Source: Nitrospirota bacterium (GTDB taxonomy: Bacteria > Nitrospirota > Nitrospiria > Nitrospirales > UBA8639). From it: a DNA stretch of 41,277 nt. Below are positions 1 through 6,900 of the stretch, one piece after another; the first letter of the stretch is position 1, and every line of letters starts with the position of its first letter. The stretch lies in contig JAOTTP010000021.1 in assembly GCA_029864405.1 (NCBI GenBank), forward strand, positions 1-41,277, read 5' to 3'. Under the pieces are notes generated by a model. That model searched no databases. It was not told the DNA's origin and saw only the letters and a program-made list of their open reading frames with translations. Both the position numbers and the translations under genes were made by a program.

Positions 1-153
1 TGAATTCGCCTTTTATCCCTGGGCGACGTGGGATGATTTGTCTGATTGGGCAGGGCAGACTGAGCCGGATTAGACGCAGATGCCTTCCGGTCGAGCAAAC
101 AAGGCTTCTGATTCGACACTGTGAAAAATGACGTTGTTTGGATTGGCTAGGCG

Positions 154-393
154 CTACCGAGCCAGTGCACGGGCGCAGAGCACCTCGTCTTCGCGGAGGG
201 CTTCGAGGGCAGAGGCGGGGACGGTGGTGACGGCAATCGTATTCCCAACGGCGTTGAAGACCTCAATGGAATATCCCTCCGTGCCGTCTGAAGCATTATG
301 GTGTTCCACGAGTTTGACAATGTCGCCGCGACGGAGACGGTGCTCCGGTATGTCACACGTCAACGCCACATCAGTGTACAGCTCAAATTTCAT
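154..393 (-). CDS. DUF4926 domain small protein
   Basis: This 79-residue protein has the typical DUF4926 layout. The N-terminus reads as a short strand followed by 'DIPEHRLRRGDIVKLVE', then a strand-rich core ending in a conserved acidic/leucine stretch (ALEALREDEVL). The family is small, soluble and of unknown biochemical function; members are often found in accessory regions, sometimes beside DUF6883 toxin-like proteins. No such partner is visible here, since the window begins only 153 bases downstream of the gene. The ATG at 391-393 has no strong Shine-Dalgarno sequence. The family assignment is by recognition of the fold pattern, not by a search. The location next to a tRNA-flanked patch suggests accessory DNA. 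Confidence 0.65.
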   Translation of the reverse strand: MKFELYTDVALTCDIPEHRLRRGDIVKLVEHHNASDGTEGYSIEVFNAVGNTIAVTTVPASALEALREDEVLCARALAR

Positions 394-878
394 TGGAAAT
401 CATGGAGCCCATGTGTACAGAAGTTGAAGTTGGGGTCAAGTCTGTTGTTGACTAATAACTCATCTCCGTCAATTTCCGAGGAACAGGAAGTTGGCCAAAG
501 AGTGCGGGGTCAAAGTGGATAGATACAATGCAGTTAAGAATATTCCATTTCAAAAGATAAATCGAGAAAATTTGGCCTTCCCTTATTTCTTGGAATTTTA
601 AGACGCCAATTTTGGTAAATCTCTACCCAATGCCGAAGTACAAGGTAAAAAGAGGAGCCCAACTTCCAGAAACAGGTTTGAAACAGGTTTTTTCCCGAAC
701 GGGGTACTGGCGAGAACGACGTAAGTTGTTGATTTTGTCTTTTAAAGTTTGACTTAGTCCTCCTGCGCCAAGTCGCCGACGCGCCATAGCTGCTTTGGCG
801 GCGGTGCGGCTTCGGTGGACACTCCTTCGTCTAACAAGCTCGGGCTGGCTTGCCACCCGAAGCTTGAAGAGCGAAGGG
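394..878. other. Gene-poor stretch left of the tRNA remnants
   Basis: I see no convincing gene in these 485 bases. A 77-codon minus-strand reading frame (623-856) exists but its upper part is built from short Arg-rich repeats and it lacks a ribosome binding site. A tandem 11-mer containing 'aaacaggttt' lies at about 669-691. The right end (roughly 800-881) is rich in 'cttcg/cgaag' words and finishes in the imperfect hairpin listed separately. The composition looks like degraded intergenic or mobile-element-edge DNA. Confidence 0.4.
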
Positions 879-881
879 TGG
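853..881. repeat. Imperfect hairpin abutting the tRNA-Lys fragment
   Basis: CCACCC at 853-858 pairs with GGGTGG at 876-881. An inner GCT (862-864) pairs with AGC (870-872). The last three bases of the outer stem are shared with the CCA end of the tRNA-Lys-like fragment starting at 879. It has no T-run and therefore does not look like a terminator. It may be a REP-like edge motif. Confidence 0.35.
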
Positions 882-919
882 TGGGCCGTGTAGGGATCGA
901 ACCTACGACCCGTTGATTA
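879..919 (-). pseudogene. tRNA-Lys 3'-half fragment (att-like)
   Basis: Read on the minus strand, these 41 bases match the 3' half of the intact tRNA-Lys at 2371-2446, including the CCA end, with 37 of 41 identities; the four differences are all transitions. Similarity runs from CCA through the T arm and the 3' side of the anticodon stem and stops at the last anticodon base (919 versus 2411). No 5' half follows, so this cannot be a working tRNA. Such 3'-half copies are what tyrosine integrases leave as the distal attachment site when an element inserts into a tRNA gene. Confidence 0.7.
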
Positions 920-929
920 CGGGAAGCGG

Positions 930-976
930 GCCGGTACGAACCTACGTCCTTTTCGAGGAGTGCGCTTCAACCCTCA
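930..976 (-). pseudogene. Possible tRNA-Ser-like fragment
   Basis: Read on the minus strand, the segment holds a D-arm-like 'GGTTGAAG' word, then an anticodon-arm-like stretch around 'ACTCCTCGAAAAGGA' with a potential CGA anticodon, then 'GTAGGTTCGTACC', which resembles a serine-tRNA variable arm. The anticodon stem pairs only partly and there is no acceptor stem, so it would be a remnant. It overlaps the stop codon of the fic gene. The resemblance is by eye and could be partly chance. Confidence 0.35.
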
Positions 977-2137
977 ACGTGCCTCTTTGCCTTTCCCCTT
1001 CAATTCGATCGTTTCCATAATCGGTTTTGCTACGTATAGCCTTCCCCATGTGCGCCCTGTGATTTCTTCTAACATTCCTTTTCGCTGAAGGAGCATCACG
1101 GCTTGTCTCGCGGTGGGATTGGAGACCTTCAGGACTCGTTCAGCTTTGGCAACGGACATGTATGGATTGAGAAAGAGTTCATCGAGCAAGGCCAGGGCTT
1201 TCGGTTTATCTCGGAGGCGGGCACGAAATTTTTCTCGAAGACCCATCAAGTGATCAGCCTGTCCCACGGCTTCAAGCGCAATTTCTGTGACGCCAGCAAT
1301 GAAGAATTGAAGCCAGCCCCTCCAGTCTCCGTGAGTTCTGACTCGTTGAAGAAGATCATAGTAATCTTGGCGATGGGCCTCAATGTAAGCGGATAGGTAG
1401 AGTAGGGGTTGTGACAACCGACCCCGCTCGATGAGAAAGAGTGTGATCAAGAGCCTTCCCAGTCGACCGTTCCCATCAAGAAATGGGTGAATGGCTTCAA
1501 ATTGCTCGTGCATGATGGCGCACTGGATGAGATCGGGGAGCATATTCCGTTCGTGGAGAAATCGTTCCCAGTCTCCTAGCAGGTCGTCCAAATAGTCCGG
1601 TGGCGGAGGTACATAGGGAGCCGTTTCTATCGTGCTTCCTGACGGACCAATCCAGTTCTGGCTGCGACGAAATTCTCCGGGCGTCGCCCGGTCGCCCCGT
1701 ACTCCCTTCATCAGCCGCCCATGAATCTCCCGAACCAGCCTGAGCGAAAGAGGCAGCTTGCGCAACCGTTCAAGGCCATGTTCCATCGCCGCTACATAAT
1801 TCCGTACTTCTTGAACGTCCTGATCTCCGGTACGCTGTTTCGGCTCTTCCATTTCATCTATTAACAGGTCAGAGAGGCTGGCTCTCGTCCCTTCGATGCG
1901 GGAGGACAAGACCGCTTCGCGTCGGACATAGGGGGCGATCAAGAGATGTGGATTAGGAAGATGTCGGCCTAATCCTGAGAGTTCACTGAGGGCGGCATCG
2001 GCCCGAGATAGCGACAGGACAAACTGATTATCGTATGTGAGTGTGGGCGGCAGCTTGGCTGGAATGAACGCCGTATAACCTGTGGGTGTCCGGATGACTT
2101 TGCCTGCGTTTGGGGCTCGAAAGTCTTTTGGGTTCAT
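974..2137 (-). CDS. Fic family protein (class II AMP-transferase) with C-terminal winged helix
   Basis: Fic proteins transfer AMP (sometimes other phosphate-containing groups) from a nucleotide to a hydroxyl side chain of a target protein. In this 387-residue protein the Fic_N region carries the inhibitory motif SSRIEG (about 78-83), which marks class II enzymes with an N-terminal autoinhibitory helix; E82 is the expected blocking glutamate. The catalytic loop HPFLDGNGRLGR is complete at 217-228, so activity is likely retained. Residues about 315-370 form a winged-helix segment (SVAKAERVLKVSNPTARQAV), suggesting DNA binding or self-regulation. The gene stands alone between an intact tRNA-Lys and a duplicated 3' half of that tRNA, consistent with acquisition by integration. 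No separate antitoxin is visible, as expected when inhibition is built in. The target is unknown. Confidence 0.9.
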   Translation of the reverse strand: MNPKDFRAPNAGKVIRTPTGYTAFIPAKLPPTLTYDNQFVLSLSRADAALSELSGLGRHLPNPHLLIAPYVRREAVLSSRIEGTRASLSDLLIDEMEEPKQRTGDQDVQEVRNYVAAMEHGLERLRKLPLSLRLVREIHGRLMKGVRGDRATPGEFRRSQNWIGPSGSTIETAPYVPPPPDYLDDLLGDWERFLHERNMLPDLIQCAIMHEQFEAIHPFLDGNGRLGRLLITLFLIERGRLSQPLLYLSAYIEAHRQDYYDLLQRVRTHGDWRGWLQFFIAGVTEIALEAVGQADHLMGLREKFRARLRDKPKALALLDELFLNPYMSVAKAERVLKVSNPTARQAVMLLQRKGMLEEITGRTWGRLYVAKPIMETIELKGKGKEAR

Positions 2138-2370
2138 GGTGTGAGCACGTTGAATGTAAGACGACTTTCAAAGCGGAAGTACCTTTGAAAGAAATAGGCA
2201 GTATTATTTCAAAGTGATCCGAGCTTTGCAAGAACTCTTTGAGACTGGGAAAGCTTGAAGTGAGAGAGAAGGCCAGAGTTGCAGTGGCGGAAAATGGTTG
2301 TCTCCCATCGGTCTACACGGTGTCTACGCGGCGACTTGAAGGAGGTCTGCGGTTTGTAAGCTATTGATTT

Positions 2371-2446
<76 letters not shown>

Positions 2447-2570
2447 CACCGAGATGCAGGATTTTTTTCAGAAAGTATATAACGCAGAACTATGAATGCC
2501 TAGTCGAAGAATTCTACCTCCCTTTGCCCCTTCTTACTAAGGAGGGGGACTTTCGAACTCCTCATATGCA

Positions 2571-2646
2571 TGGTGCGCCTGACAGGATTTGAACCTGTGG
2601 CCCCTTGCTCCGGAGGCAAGTGCTCTATCCACTGAGCTACAGGCGC
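2571..2646 (-). tRNA. tRNA-Arg (CCG)
   Basis: The minus strand gives a full cloverleaf with acceptor GCGCCTG/CAGGCGC, anticodon stem CTTGC/GCAAG around loop CTCCGGA (anticodon CCG), T arm GGTTCAAATCC, discriminator A and encoded CCA. It precedes tRNA-Lys by about 120 bases on the same strand. Confidence 0.97.
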
Positions 2647-2798
2647 AAGATTGTGTTCATATGCACCACAACGTGTGGCCTTATCGTCCTGAGTCCTCTT
2701 CAGTCATGAGGGGAGGAAAAAAGATGCCAATAGCTCCGGAAAAGTTCTGAAGCTAGCATGGATGTTTAGGTGAAGTCTACCTGCCGGAGGCACTGAAT

Positions 2799-3707
2799 TT
2801 ATTCGCAGGAGGGGGCCGGTTCTACTCCGGTTTGATACTGCTCGAAGACCGCTGTAGAGGCCTGGACCAGTTCGGGTGATTCCCCTAAGACTGTGGTTAG
2901 CAACAGTTCGACATCTTGTGGGGTGAGTCCATTGGAGGGAGCGATGAAGCGTTTACGGGCGATCTGGCGTTCCTCCGGATCATCGGGTTCGTAGTAGCCC
3001 AATAATTCTCCGGATTTAACCGCATCCGTTAACCGTTGGGTCCATTGTTCAATGAGGGGCGGCGTCCAGGTTTTCGTGGCCAGGTGATCTTGGAAGAGTT
3101 CTAATTTGGTCCACAGCACCCAACCGACAAACACCGCCCATGTTTCGTTCATGACTTCCCACGTATCTTGATCTGAGAGAAATCGCAGCTCGGTGGCCCC
3201 TTTGAGTTGGCGAATGGGGTTGATCCGGACAAACCGGTAGTGACAGGCCATCTGGGCATTGGCTGCCTCCAACACGCGCTGGTCGGTCGGGGTGAGGGCT
3301 TGTCCATGGTCGGTGGCGTACAGGTAATCCAGATAGGCATGCAGGAGTTCATGATAAAGCAGGGCGAGATCATGATGGGTCATTTTGGCCAGATCGGCCA
3401 ATGCGCCGCCGGCTTCATTGAAAGACAGGCGCATGTTGAGGATCATCGTGTGATCGTGGGGATGGTATTCGGCGGCGTACGTGCGGAGGTCTTCGAAGGT
3501 GACGGTGACAAATTTTGGGTCGATGTGTGTGAGAAATCCCGTGGGGAGTCCCAGTGTGTCTGCTTGTTGCAGGAGGGCAGGCCAGGGATGACGGGGGCTT
3601 GGATGATTCGAGGGGGCGTCCTCCCCTGACCAGGCCATGCCTGGCATGGTGACACTTATGAGGCTAACCAGAATGGCTAGGCCCATCATCCGACCGACAT
3701 ATGTCAC
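2799..3707 (-). CDS. Secreted HELLH putative zinc metallopeptidase-like protein
   Basis: The protein is 302 residues from the chosen start and I do not recognise a named family. It begins with an exported signal (MTYVGRMMGLAILVSLIS, cut near AWSG). A HELLH sequence sits at about 119-123 in the helix 'ALLYHELLHAYLDYLY', matching the HExxH zinc-binding pattern, and a NETWAVFVGW helix follows about 65 residues later that could supply a third ligand. I chose the GTG at 3705-3707 because GGAGGT lies six bases upstream (3714-3719); a longer TTG reading to 3743 would overlap the helicase and lacks a ribosome binding site. That Shine-Dalgarno sequence overlaps the stop codon of the upstream helicase, so translation is probably coupled. 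Protease activity is inferred only from the motif. Confidence 0.75.
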   Translation of the reverse strand: MTYVGRMMGLAILVSLISVTMPGMAWSGEDAPSNHPSPRHPWPALLQQADTLGLPTGFLTHIDPKFVTVTFEDLRTYAAEYHPHDHTMILNMRLSFNEAGGALADLAKMTHHDLALLYHELLHAYLDYLYATDHGQALTPTDQRVLEAANAQMACHYRFVRINPIRQLKGATELRFLSDQDTWEVMNETWAVFVGWVLWTKLELFQDHLATKTWTPPLIEQWTQRLTDAVKSGELLGYYEPDDPEERQIARKRFIAPSNGLTPQDVELLLTTVLGESPELVQASTAVFEQYQTGVEPAPSCE

Positions 3708-3711
3708 TGCC

Positions 3712-5724
3712 TTACCTCCAGGAATAGGTTTGATCTTCTTCAACCAAGCTCCATGTGTCGAAATACGATGACGGAATGTGGTCCAGATACCGTGAGGGTT
3801 TCGTGAGGACCGACCCAGTCATTTTATCGTACACATTGATGGGGTAGGTGAGGAAGAGGTGGTGTTTGGCTCTGGTGACGGCGACGTAGAGGAGTCGGCG
3901 CTCTTCTTCCAGATCTTCAGGAGTCATGAACGAGTAGGCTGAGGGGAACCGTCCGTCCACCAGCCAGATGACAAAAACGCATTGCCATTCTAACCCCTTG
4001 GCCGAGTGAATGGTGGAAAGAATAAGCCGCTCGTCGTCACGATCCGGGGCATCCACGTCCACGATACTTTCATTCGGTGGCTCCAGCGTGAGATCGGCCA
4101 AGAAGTCGTTGAGGCTTTCGTATCGTTCCGCCATGACGGATAAATGTTCCAGGTCTCGAATCCGTTTGGGGTAATCGTCATACTGATCTTTGAGGAGCGG
4201 GACATAGTATTCCATCATTTCCCCGAGTAGCACAGCAGGCGTGAGGGGATCTTCCGTTAATTGTTCCAACGTGGCGGCCAGGTGGCGCAATCCGGAGGCT
4301 GAGCGGCCGGTGCTGTGTTTTAGGACATCATATTGTCCGTGGGCTTGGAGGATTGATGCGATCAGATCCTTGGCTTTTTTGGGGCCAACCCCTTCGAGGA
4401 GTAGGAGGAGCCGGTTCCAGCTAACGGTGTCCAATGGGTTGTGAATCACCCGCAAGTGGGCCATGAGATCTTTGACATGCGCCGTTTCGATGAATTTGAA
4501 CCCGCCACGTTTAATAAAGGGGAGGTTCCGCCGGGTGAGTTCCAATTCGAGGTCAAAGGCATGAAAGCTGGATCGGAACAGGACAGCGATCTCATCTAAG
4601 GCGATGCCTTCTTCCCTCAACTCCAGAATTTTTTGGGCGATGAATCGGGACTGGGCGTTTTCTCCCATCGCCTCCACGACGGTGGGTAACGGCCCCTCCT
4701 CTTTCCTGGTAAAGAGTGTTTTGCTGTATTTTTCCGGCGCCGCCTCGATGAGCTTGTTGGCCAGTTGGAGAATAGGTTGCGTGCTCCGGTAGTTTTCCTC
4801 CAATTTGTAAATGGTTGCTCCGGGAAAGAGGTCTGGAAATTCCATGATGTTGCGGAAGGTGGCGCCGCGAAAGGCATAGATGGATTGTGAATCGTCGCCC
4901 ACCACCATGACATTGTCGTGGGTAGCAGCCAGATTGCGGACTAATGAGGCTTGCAGGCGATTGGTGTCTTGATATTCATCCACCAAAATATAGCGAAAGA
5001 TCTGACTAATGGTTTCCCGGGCCTGTTGGTCGATGACCAGGAGTTCGAGGAGTTTGACCAATAAATCGTCGTAATCCACGAGTTGCCGTTGGCGCTTCGC
5101 TGCCTCGTAGGCGGCCTGGAGTTTCTGGAGTTCTCCGAGATACTCCCCGAAGTGGCTATATTCGTTGATGACAATGTTTTCGAGGCTCTCCAAGGTGTTG
5201 GCGGTTTTGCCGAATATTTCGGAGAGGGTGTGTTTGCGGGGGAACCGTTTGCCGGTGTCGCTGAGCCCCAATTGGCCTCGAAGGAGACTCAGTAAATCTT
5301 CGGAATCCCCACGATCGAGTATGGTAAAGCCTGGTTCTAGACCGACGGGGCGGCCATATCGTCGAAGAAGGATGTTGGCCATCGAGTGAAAGGTTCCTCC
5401 GCCGACTTGCTGACTGCGGAGTCCGATGAGGAGTCCGACCCGGCTGAGCATTTCCTGGGAGGCCTTTCGGGTGAAGGTCAGGAGTAAGATGGAGCTGGGT
5501 ACAATGCCCAGGTCGATGAGCCTGGCGACCCGGTAGACGAGGGTTCGTGTTTTCCCGCTGCCGGCCCCGGCGATGACGAGGGCTGGGCCTTGCACGGCTT
5601 CAACGGCGGCGAGTTGTTGGGGATTTAATTCCTCCGCGTAATTCCGCGATAATGTTGGCGGAGTAGACTCCTCCAGCGGTCGTTTGAGGACATAGAGCTT
5701 GGATGGTGGCGAAGGGGAATCCAT
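3712..5724 (-). CDS. UvrD/Rep/PcrA-type superfamily 1 DNA helicase
   Basis: This is a 670-residue ATP-dependent 3'-5' DNA helicase, of the size of PcrA, UvrD or Rep. All core motifs are visible: Q-motif region LNPQQLAAVE (about 33-42), Walker A AGAGSGKT (52-59), motif Ia LTFTRKAS, motif II DEYQD (249-253), motif III GDDSQSIYAFRGA (276-288), motif IV region LEENYRS, motif V STIHSAKGLEW and motif VI LLYVAVTRAKH. The family unwinds DNA in excision and mismatch repair and helps restart stalled forks. It does not show the nuclease domain of AddA/RecB. A short Pro/Ser-rich N-terminal extension precedes the helicase core. No strong Shine-Dalgarno sequence is seen before the ATG, and a second ATG lies 9 bases upstream in frame. 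Which paralogue (UvrD, PcrA or Rep) cannot be decided by eye. Confidence 0.93.
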   Translation of the reverse strand: MDSPSPPSKLYVLKRPLEESTPPTLSRNYAEELNPQQLAAVEAVQGPALVIAGAGSGKTRTLVYRVARLIDLGIVPSSILLLTFTRKASQEMLSRVGLLIGLRSQQVGGGTFHSMANILLRRYGRPVGLEPGFTILDRGDSEDLLSLLRGQLGLSDTGKRFPRKHTLSEIFGKTANTLESLENIVINEYSHFGEYLGELQKLQAAYEAAKRQRQLVDYDDLLVKLLELLVIDQQARETISQIFRYILVDEYQDTNRLQASLVRNLAATHDNVMVVGDDSQSIYAFRGATFRNIMEFPDLFPGATIYKLEENYRSTQPILQLANKLIEAAPEKYSKTLFTRKEEGPLPTVVEAMGENAQSRFIAQKILELREEGIALDEIAVLFRSSFHAFDLELELTRRNLPFIKRGGFKFIETAHVKDLMAHLRVIHNPLDTVSWNRLLLLLEGVGPKKAKDLIASILQAHGQYDVLKHSTGRSASGLRHLAATLEQLTEDPLTPAVLLGEMMEYYVPLLKDQYDDYPKRIRDLEHLSVMAERYESLNDFLADLTLEPPNESIVDVDAPDRDDERLILSTIHSAKGLEWQCVFVIWLVDGRFPSAYSFMTPEDLEEERRLLYVAVTRAKHHLFLTYPINVYDKMTGSVLTKPSRYLDHIPSSYFDTWSLVEEDQTYSWR

Positions 5725-5836
5725 GAATCCATCGGCAGGAATTGACGGGAGATGTGAGCCCGAGTTTCGTCTTTCTAAGGTCTTTGGCCGTGTATAGCAT
5801 ACGTGGGGGTGGGTTGCAACGCGAGCGATATTAGGC

Positions 5837-5866
5837 TTGGACAGGTCTTGAGCCCTCGGTTATACT
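5837..5866 (+). promoter_or_regulatory. Sigma-70-type promoter for the 5889 gene
   Basis: TTGGAC at 5837-5842 and TATACT at 5861-5866 are separated by 18 bases. This puts the expected transcription start about 15 bases before the ATG at 5889. The region lies between two divergent genes. Confidence 0.6.
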
Positions 5867-5888
5867 TTACTCAATTAGGGAGTGAAGA

Positions 5889-6788
5889 ATGGCAAAACAA
5901 TCTGCAGAAAATTACGAGAATGTGCTGAAGGATCTTGCTCATACCATGATGAGCGTGGCTCGGGAATCGGTCGGCCTGATTAAACGGTCCGACCAAAAGC
6001 TCGCCATGAAGCTGCAGCGGAAGCAGGAATGGGAAATTTATTTGGAATTTCTGCGTATGCTGTTTAACCTCGTGGATCGGCTGTCCGGATTTTATATCCC
6101 GATCCAGGCGCAACGGGAATTTATGAATAGTTTGGAAGATTCCGTGGCCCATCAATTAAAAACCGTATTAGCCCCCTCATTGAGCTCGAGTGAAGTGGAC
6201 GACATGGAGGTGACACTATCCGTTGGGCAGGTGGTGTCGGATAGCCGGAAAACCTATGAAAAGTTTAAGTTTGTGGTCACAGACCAAACCAAAGAGCGTG
6301 ATCAATATTTTCAGTTTTTTTCGGAACGAATTGCCTCTAAAGCCGGAGCCCCGGGCAAGCAGGAAATTACCGCTGCGGCATTTTTGTGTGGAAGCGCGGT
6401 CGTGCCGGCCCTCAAAAGCTTATTCGAAGATGCCACCAAACCCAAAGTAGAGGCGGCGATGGCTGGTGCTTCATTGGCTGGGAAGGAAGGGTCCGGTTCG
6501 TCCCTGCCTGGTCAAGAAGGAAGTTCTTCGAATCCATCAGGTGCCCCGGAGACGGCCGGAAAAAACTTGATCAAATTAATCAGCGTCGTGTCTCGCGCAC
6601 AGGGGGAAGAAGTCGAATCCTGGTGGGGGCTCCATCCACAGTTTCGTCGCGACCTTCCTCCTGAGGAAGCCAAGGAATTGGCCAAGCACATGAACCGCGC
6701 GACCCGAATCGTGGGCGAGCGGTTTGCGGTTGTCGCTTCGTTGGCGCAATCGGGGACGAATCCAAATCAACCTGTTGGGAATGCCTGA
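5889..6788 (+). CDS. Conserved hypothetical protein, soluble, helical
   Basis: I do not recognise a named family in this 299-residue protein. It has no signal peptide or membrane segment. Residues 1-150 are predicted largely helical with many charged residues (QRKQEWEIYLEFLRMLFNLVDRL). A Gly/Ser/Pro-rich linker at about 205-235 (GSGSSLPGQEGSSSNPSG) separates it from a C-terminal part containing 'VESWWGLHPQFRRDLPPEE'. The start is supported by an AGGGAG Shine-Dalgarno sequence seven bases before the ATG and by a good promoter. It is flanked by a divergent helicase and by glgP on the same strand but with a 110-base gap containing an inverted repeat, so it may be monocistronic. Confidence 0.85.
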   Translation: MAKQSAENYENVLKDLAHTMMSVARESVGLIKRSDQKLAMKLQRKQEWEIYLEFLRMLFNLVDRLSGFYIPIQAQREFMNSLEDSVAHQLKTVLAPSLSSSEVDDMEVTLSVGQVVSDSRKTYEKFKFVVTDQTKERDQYFQFFSERIASKAGAPGKQEITAAAFLCGSAVVPALKSLFEDATKPKVEAAMAGASLAGKEGSGSSLPGQEGSSSNPSGAPETAGKNLIKLISVVSRAQGEEVESWWGLHPQFRRDLPPEEAKELAKHMNRATRIVGERFAVVASLAQSGTNPNQPVGNA

Positions 6789-6848
6789 TCCTCTCTAACT
6801 GACTCTTCTGAGTGTTTTCTACTACCACTTCAGCATGGTTTTCTGGTT

Positions 6849-6866
6849 GGTGAAGATCTTTTCACC
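6849..6866. repeat. Inverted repeat upstream of glgP
   Basis: GGTGAA and TTCACC form a 6-bp stem around a 6-base loop. A T-rich tract follows about 15 bases later on the plus strand, too far for a textbook terminator. It could be a weak terminator for the upstream gene or an operator-like site before glgP. Confidence 0.3.
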
Positions 6867-6900
6867 GTTGACTAATTTCAATTTTTTGTGAGTTTTACCT

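Noticed and set aside
128-427. 99-codon plus-strand ORF over the DUF4926 gene
   Set aside because: Its composition (Ser/Arg/Thr-rich) is that of an antisense shadow; the minus-strand frame has the recognisable family pattern.
623-856. 77-codon minus-strand ORF
   Set aside because: It lacks a ribosome binding site, its first half is translated from short Arg-rich repeats, and it runs into the hairpin beside the tRNA fragment; no family is recognised.
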